Positions 17,201 through 20,832 of a stretch of 20,832 nucleotides of DNA are shown here, in pieces. Both the position numbers and the translations under genes were made by a program. Source of the DNA: a virus; IMG/VR virus record IMGVR_UViG_3300030450_001859, positions 1-20,832 of that record; one strand, written 5' to 3'. Every line of letters starts with the position of its first letter. Position 1 is the stretch's first letter. The notes beneath the pieces were generated by a model. The model worked only from the letters and a program-made list of their open reading frames with translations, was not told where the DNA came from and made no database searches.

Positions 17201-17533
17201 GTCTTTCAATTGAAATTAGTTTTAACAAGTGAAGACACAACGCAAAATATAGTTGTAAGTGAATTAGGGGCAACTTTAGAACTACAAGCAAGAACTGAAA
17301 GCATATCAACAGCGGTTACGACTGGAACAAGTGCCTACAGCGTTACTTATGCTCATGGCTTTAAAAGTGCGCCAAATGTCGTTATTACGCCAACGAGCCA
17401 ACAGGCAGGCGATTATTTCACCCTTGCAAATATCACAAGAACAGGTTTTCAAGTAACATTTAAAAATAGTGGATCTAATGTCGCCAGATCATTTTTATGG
17501 TCGGCATCTGGTTTCGGTAAGGAGATTACTTAA
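14207..17533 (+). CDS. Tail tip / host specificity protein, gpJ-like
   Basis: This 1108-residue protein is close in size to lambda gpJ (1132). It opens with a Gly-rich arm (residues 7-19) and the family motif DLIGEGELEGLIYPD (38-52). Beta-rich tail-hub domains fill about 50-620, including a phage-tail domain near 420-500. Two FnIII-like modules follow at about 655-745 and 755-840. The chain ends in a compact unit from about 1048: YAHGFKSAPNVVITPTS, GDYFTLANITRTGFQVTF and a final FLWSASGFG. This end is at the position where gpJ touches the receptor. GAGG upstream gives a good ribosome binding site. The C-terminus is the best candidate for primary host recognition. Confidence 0.93.
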   Translation: MKDLVIGSGGGKGGGGGSGTPTEAKDNLDSKQFATVLDLIGEGELEGLIYPDPHFVNAIDGAANPWHQSIFFNNTPLQNRDGSYNFKDVIVHARSGQSNQASIPINENISTVVSTGFSEVRNDSTPKVIQVTDTDVDAVKVTITVPQLQIYSDEGDIEGTEVQLEIAVQYSGGSYVTKVSGTDGQIKGRTGDLYQRDYLIRLDGAFPVNVKVTRITADSTSSKLFNVIQWNAYTLITYDQRNYNNSALVGVRLDAEQFTSIPTRKYFVKGIKVKVPHNATVRTSGDGVGSLSYSGTFNGTLGAAVSTNDPAWCLYDLLTSSRYGLGVDPSTNAGHLAESDLDKFSFYAVSQYCSELIDDGTETGNKEPRYSLNVNIQSAQEAYTVINQICSVFRGMSFWSTGSVSLTQDSPKDTSYLFTIANVLEPGFTYANSSQKTRATVAVVKYFDNDLRDYQYEEVKADQDVINRYGSIVKNIEAFGTTSRGQAHRLGRWLLYEQAANETCSFVTSIEAGVVCRPGDVIEIADELKGGERRSGRIKSATTTAITVDDATGLTVGSNPTLAVILPDGSVESKTVSTISSGVITVSSAFSSAPNANSIWVYQTSDLQTSKWRVVSVEEQDETNYAITCLTYNDGKYSHIEDGIALPVRDVTNLNQVPDSPVSLNATEVIYENTGRAKVKIIVTWTNSTDNVLLRWRYENNNWTSVDVKRAKQYEILDTRVGDYQIEVYSVSASGLRSPNPAQLKPFKAIGKTAPPGQVTGISLLPVDEATALLKWNRATDLDVILGGSVLIRHSKLATGAEWKDGTPIVGPVSGDQTSIHVPLLAGTYLLKFRDDTGNDSPNPSNWDPTRTEIEAPTPSERDAVHTLTEHTGNVPFFGPKVNTIYDATLGGLRLTESNSVVASTGQYTFNQAFDFGQIYDVNLKKDIKTSTYSNNELWDSRTDLIDTWGVIDGTGNLKPDKCDAALYVRTTNVDPNDVTEADMGPWREFSNVLVQARVFQLKLVLTSEDTTQNIVVSELGATLELQARTESISTAVTTGTSAYSVTYAHGFKSAPNVVITPTSQQAGDYFTLANITRTGFQVTFKNSGSNVARSFLWSASGFGKEIT

Positions 17534-18432
17534 TGAGCAACACACATGACTACGATCTAGGAAATGCCAACGGCGCAACTTTCCGAACTGACTTAAATAA
17601 TGTTTTAGGAGATATTCAATCTTCTAATTCAGGAGCATCAGCACCCTCTACTACGGTTGCATATAAGCAATGGATCGACACAAGTAACTCAAAAATCAAG
17701 ATTAGAAACGGTGCTGACAACGCATGGATTGAATTAGGTTCACTAGCGACAAATATGGGTCACGCTCCTTCTGTAAGTCCAACATTTACAGGAACGTTGA
17801 CAAGTGCCGGGGATATTGTTTGCAATTCTACAAGTCGTTTAAAACTACCAGCGGGAACAACAGCTCAACGGCCATCGTCTCCAGCTCCAGGCGATACAAG
17901 ATGGAATACAACGTTAGCGCAACAGGAAACTTACACTGGCTCAGCGTGGGAAAGAGTGGGAGGTATCCCATCAGGTTCAGTCGTTTCTATGGCAAGCGAA
18001 ACAGTACCGACAGGATATTTAGAGTGCAATGGTGCGGCGGTTAGTAGAACAACTTATGCACAACTTTATGCAACTATTGGAACACGATTTGGGGCTGGAA
18101 ATGCTAGTTCAACCTTCAATCTGCCAGATTTAAGAGGGCGCTTTGTTAGAGGTTGGGATCATGGGGCGGGAACTGATCCTGATGCTTCATCTAGAACTAA
18201 TTCAGGTGATGGAAATACTGGAGATAAGGTTGGTACTAAACAGGATTCTCAAAATAAAACACATACTCACGCTTACACCGACCCCGTGATTGGTAATTTT
18301 CAAGGCTTAACGCATGACAGTAATGGATCAGCAGCAGAGTTCCCTACTACTAACGGCGGGACTAGTGGAGCGCATGGAGGAACAGAAGCAAGACCGATCA
18401 ACATAAACTTGATGTACGTGATTAAATATTGA
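17533..18432 (+). CDS. Tail fibre with collar domain
   Basis: This is a 299-residue predicted trimeric fibre. Residues 1-70 form an attachment module (HDYDLGNANGATFRTDLN, then QWIDTSNSKIKIRNG). A second small module spans about 102-143 (LPAGTTAQRPSSPAPGDTRW, then YTGSAWERVGG). A tail-collar domain spans about 144-210 (IPSGSVVSMASETVPTGYLE, then FNLPDLRGRFVRGWDHG). The C-terminus has THTHAY (243-248), a possible metal-binding HxH as in T4 gp12-like tips, and ends with EARPININLMYVIKY, also typical of that class. It probably binds the host surface. GGAG lies 9 bases upstream and the start overlaps gpJ's stop as TAATG. Confidence 0.9.
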   Translation: MSNTHDYDLGNANGATFRTDLNNVLGDIQSSNSGASAPSTTVAYKQWIDTSNSKIKIRNGADNAWIELGSLATNMGHAPSVSPTFTGTLTSAGDIVCNSTSRLKLPAGTTAQRPSSPAPGDTRWNTTLAQQETYTGSAWERVGGIPSGSVVSMASETVPTGYLECNGAAVSRTTYAQLYATIGTRFGAGNASSTFNLPDLRGRFVRGWDHGAGTDPDASSRTNSGDGNTGDKVGTKQDSQNKTHTHAYTDPVIGNFQGLTHDSNGSAAEFPTTNGGTSGAHGGTEARPININLMYVIKY

Positions 18433-18438
18433 GTTTCT

Positions 18439-18465
18439 TTGCTATTTTTGCGTAGGCTTTAGAAT
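18439..18465 (+). promoter_or_regulatory. Possible promoter before the last adhesin pair
   Basis: The 56-base gap between the collar fibre and the next gene is the longest in the second half of the window. TTGCTA (18439-18444) and TAGAAT (18460-18465) resemble sigma-70 -35 and -10 boxes with a short 15-base spacer. This would give the two downstream genes separate transcription. The match is modest and could be chance. Confidence 0.3.
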
Positions 18466-18488
18466 AAGGTTAAGCGTTTGGTTTTGTG

Positions 18489-18821
18489 ATGGGTGTCACG
18501 CCTGGTTTGTATTCCCCGAAGATTTATCGACGGGTTGATTGGTCTCAAGAATTTGTCTTACAAGCAAATGGTAATGCCGTTAATTTAAGCAATAGCACTT
18601 TGACGGCTCAAGCGTGGAACGAGAACAGGACTAAAAAATATTGTGATATGACTTGCACAATTAGTGACTCAGCAAATGGAAAAGTACAAGTTTCTATGAC
18701 AGAAACTCAAACAACTATTCTTCCAGACGTTGCTTATTGGGACTTAAAAAAGACAAGCGGCGACATAACTGAATATTGGTTAACAGGGAAACTAAATGTT
18801 TTTCAAGGTTACACCTCATGA
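18489..18821 (+). CDS. Small beta-rich baseplate/fibre accessory protein (BppU N-terminal-like)
   Basis: This 110-residue protein starts at ATG 18489; an in-frame GTG directly before it at 18486 is less likely. The pattern DWSQEFVLQANGNAVNLSNS, AQAWNENRT, NGKVQVSMTETQTTILP, VAYWDLKKTSGDITEYWLTG and KLNVFQG is that of a small beta sandwich seen as the N-terminal domain of baseplate upper proteins and in stand-alone form beside phage fibre genes. It may be an adaptor between the tail tip and the collagen-like fibre, with which it is coupled by an ATGA overlap. It resembles the N-terminal domain of the gpW-like protein at 3739 in its last strands. Function is inferred. Confidence 0.6.
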   Translation: MGVTPGLYSPKIYRRVDWSQEFVLQANGNAVNLSNSTLTAQAWNENRTKKYCDMTCTISDSANGKVQVSMTETQTTILPDVAYWDLKKTSGDITEYWLTGKLNVFQGYTS

Positions 18822-20832
18822 CAACAACTTCTTCGAGTAATTCCATGAACACAGTCACAGTTAACAGCATTGGAACACAAGGTCCAGCAGGTCCCGCTGG
18901 TCCCGCTGGTGCCGCTGGTGCTGCTGGTGCCGCTGGTGCAACAGGTGCTGATGGTAAGACCCTATTGAATGGAACGGGTGCGCCTTCTAACGGGTTAGGA
19001 GCTAATGGTGATTTCTATATTGATACGACTAACAAAGCAATTTATGGTCCTAAAAATAGCGGGACTTGGGGTTCAGGAACTTCATACTTGCAAGGCGCTC
19101 AAGGTGCAACGGGTGCAACGGGTGCAACAGGTGCAGCGGGTCCGACTGGTTCTCAAGGATCAACTGGAGCGACTGGTTCAGCAGGTGCTGACGGAAAAAC
19201 TTTATTAAATGGATCTGGTGTTCCTGGGTCAGGACTAGGTGTAGATGGTGATTTTTATATTGATACAACAAACAAAAATATTTACGGTCCAAAGGCTAGC
19301 GGTGCGTGGGGGAGTGCTACTTCTTACTTGCAAGGACCAACTGGAGCTACTGGTCCTCAAGGTCCACAAGGAAATACTGGTTCACAAGGAGCTACAGGCG
19401 CGACGGGAGCAACAGGGCCAGCGGGTCAAGACGGTCAGGATGGTCAGGATGGTCAAGGTATAACCGACGGAGACAAAGGTGATATTTCCGTAAGTAATAC
19501 AGGAACCGTTTGGACTATTGATAATAATGCTGTTACTAACGTCAAAATTCTTGACGATACAATTGCCGAATCTAAATTAGATATTCATGGAGGAGGGCCA
19601 AGCGGAACAAATAAGTTTTTAGGTTATACAGCCAATGGGATGGAGTGGGCAGTACCTCCTGATACTACATATTCGGTTGGTGATAATGGACTTACAAAAA
19701 ACAATTTTACTGATGCGTTAAAAACAAAGCTCGATGGTATCGCCACAGGCGCAGAAGTAAATGTCCAGAGTGATTGGAACGCTTCAAGCGGTGATGCTCA
19801 GATATTAAATAAGCCAACAATTCCAACTAATACAGATACAACTTATGCAATCTCATGTGTTGATGGAGATAATACAGATGAAGAAAAGATTCGTTTAACT
19901 GCTGGAGGTGATGGCAGTGGTACGGATGATGTTGTACTTGAGGCAGGTACAGGTCTAAGCGTTGCAAGATCAGGCGATAAGATTACATTCACAAATACTG
20001 TTAGTAATACAGATACACAGTTAACAACAGAACAAGTTCAAGACATTATCGGGGCAATGGTTTCTGGTAATACGGAAACTAATATTGCTGTTACTTATGA
20101 CGATACAAACGGGAAGATAGATTTTGTTTCGACTGATACGAATACAACTTATTCAGTCGGTGATAACGGTTTAACTAAGAATAATTTTACTGATGCTTTA
20201 AAGACAAAACTTGACGGAATAGAAGCCAGTTCAACGGCTGATATGACGGGCAGTGAAATCAAATCAGCGTATGAAGGTGAATCAAATACTAACGCATATA
20301 CGGATGCAGAAAAAACAAAGTTATCAGGAATTGCTACGTCTGCGAATAACTATGCCATATCTTCTGATTTGCTTGATGAAGATAATATGTCAACCAACTC
20401 AGCGACTAAAGTTCCATCGCAGCAGTCGGTTAAAGCCTACGTCGATGCAAATAGTTCTGATACAACTTACACAGCCGGAACAGGTCTTCAATTATCTGGG
20501 ACGCAGTTTTCAGTAACGTCTTTAGCTTTAACAACAGTACAAGAGGCTTCAAGTCAATCAGCTCAATTAGCACTGACAACGCAAGAAGGAGATATTGTTG
20601 TTCGTACTGATGAAAACAAAACGTATTGCAGAAATAGTGGATCGGCTGGAACGATGGCAGATTTCACACTGCTTAGAACCCCGACCGATTCAGTACTTAG
20701 TGTTAATGGAAATACAGGAGCGATTACATCGGCACAAATAGCAGCAGCGGTTGAGGCGGCTTCAGATTCAAATACTTTTACTGACGCAGATCATTCAAAA
20801 TTAAACGCTATTGAATCTAACGCGACTGCCGA
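18818..20832 (+). CDS. Collagen-like tail fibre (3' end outside the window)
   Basis: The frame from ATG 18818 has no stop up to the right edge (671 codons plus two bases), so the protein is longer than seen here. Gly-X-Y tracts lie at residues about 19-48, 93-128 and 173-214, and should form trimeric collagen-like rods. Two copies of a 51-residue module, at 43-93 and 123-173, sit between them, overlapping the tracts at their edges. From about 215 on it is a beta-rich fibre with repeats of the TDALKTKLDGI type and VPSQQSVKAYVDANSSD, common in phage fibres. The start overlaps the previous stop as ATGA; AGG lies 10 bases upstream. It is likely a long side or tip fibre that contacts the host. Short forward ORFs at 19005, 19245 and 20253 and the reverse ORF at 19050 are shadows of it. 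Confidence 0.88.
   Translation, partial: MTTTSSSNSMNTVTVNSIGTQGPAGPAGPAGAAGAAGAAGATGADGKTLLNGTGAPSNGLGANGDFYIDTTNKAIYGPKNSGTWGSGTSYLQGAQGATGATGATGAAGPTGSQGSTGATGSAGADGKTLLNGSGVPGSGLGVDGDFYIDTTNKNIYGPKASGAWGSATSYLQGPTGATGPQGPQGNTGSQGATGATGATGPAGQDGQDGQDGQGITDGDKGDISVSNTGTVWTIDNNAVTNVKILDDTIAESKLDIHGGGPSGTNKFLGYTANGMEWAVPPDTTYSVGDNGLTKNNFTDALKTKLDGIATGAEVNVQSDWNASSGDAQILNKPTIPTNTDTTYAISCVDGDNTDEEKIRLTAGGDGSGTDDVVLEAGTGLSVARSGDKITFTNTVSNTDTQLTTEQVQDIIGAMVSGNTETNIAVTYDDTNGKIDFVSTDTNTTYSVGDNGLTKNNFTDALKTKLDGIEASSTADMTGSEIKSAYEGESNTNAYTDAEKTKLSGIATSANNYAISSDLLDEDNMSTNSATKVPSQQSVKAYVDANSSDTTYTAGTGLQLSGTQFSVTSLALTTVQEASSQSAQLALTTQEGDIVVRTDENKTYCRNSGSAGTMADFTLLRTPTDSVLSVNGNTGAITSAQIAAAVEAASDSNTFTDADHSKLNAIESNATA
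18944..19336 (+). repeat. Two copies of a 51-residue module between collagen tracts
   Basis: Copy 1 is at 18944-19096 and copy 2 at 19184-19336, offset by exactly 240 bases. Both start GADGKTLLNG and share GDFYIDTTNK, IYGPK and TSYLQG; 41 of 51 residues are identical. Each copy begins and ends inside Gly-X-Y tracts, so the unit of duplication is module plus collagen. It is a coding repeat inside the fibre gene. Confidence 0.88.
19664..20221 (+). repeat. Identical 26-residue fibre repeat with different codons
   Basis: Positions 19664-19741 and 20144-20221 encode the same 26 residues (core YSVGDNGLTKNNFTDALK) exactly 480 bases apart. By my count 17 of 26 codons differ, all synonymously. Looser relatives lie at about 20297-20350 (YTDAEKTKLSGIATSA) and 20777-20832 (FTDADHSKLNAIESNATA). 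They are probably repeating structural units of the fibre shaft. Confidence 0.85.

Noticed and set aside
18872-19459. CRISPR-like or tandem non-coding repeat array
   Set aside because: The periodicity is nine bases with Gly codons and stays in one open frame; there are no spacers of constant length.
19005-19463. Forward ORFs at 19005 and 19245 and a reverse ORF at 19050, with Val/Gln/Leu-rich repeats
   Set aside because: They are out-of-frame readings of the Gly-X-Y repeats and the duplicated module of the collagen-like fibre.
20253-20516. 87-codon forward ORF
   Set aside because: It is out of frame with the open fibre gene from 18818 and contains no domain pattern.

Overview
The window is the late (DNA packaging, head and tail) region of an A+T-rich tailed phage or prophage with a lambda-like, siphovirus-type gene order. 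Every supported gene is on the + strand, packed with 1-17 base overlaps (ATGA, TAATG and longer). No host gene, tRNA, integrase, repressor, replication or lysis gene is visible, so lifestyle cannot be read from this window. The fibre architecture (collar-domain fibre, collagen-like fibre) and the lack of Shine-Dalgarno sequences in front of several major structural genes would fit a marine phage, perhaps of picocyanobacteria. That host guess is an inference with low confidence.

Layout: 1-135 leader; 136-1359 a ParB-like/DNA methyltransferase fusion; 1356-3729 small and large terminase (Nu1/gpA type); 3739-4311 a gpW-like head-completion protein with an extra N-terminal domain; 4311-5840 portal (gpB family); 5827-7767 a single polypeptide joining an HK97-type prohead protease, a helical scaffold-like stretch and the HK97-fold major capsid protein; 7777-7803 an intrinsic terminator; 7804-8691 head-tail joining proteins (gpFI-position, gpFII-like) and a gpU-like tail terminator; 8744-9676 tail tube; 9730-10400 gpG/gpGT tail assembly chaperones joined by a -1 frameshift; 10400-11992 a short tape measure; 11995-14210 gpM, gpL, gpK and gpI homologues; 14207-17533 gpJ tail-tip/host-specificity protein; 17533-18432 collar-domain fibre; 18489-18821 a small beta-rich baseplate-type protein; 18818 to the right edge a collagen-like fibre that is still open.

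The genes form one assembly line. Terminase fills the prohead through the portal. The fused protease matures the capsid. The joiners close the head. gpG/gpGT load the tape measure so that the tube polymerises to a set length, and gpM-L-K-I-J build the tip. The last three genes supply adhesins. No unknown defence or regulatory system was found. The points most worth a second look are a dnaX-like recoding signal (internal Shine-Dalgarno plus A AAA AAC) for gpGT; a gpL that ends just where the Fe-S cysteine domain should begin; a terminator whose U-tract touches the next start codon; a gpW-like protein with a fused beta domain; and two identical 26-residue fibre repeats encoded mostly by different codons.
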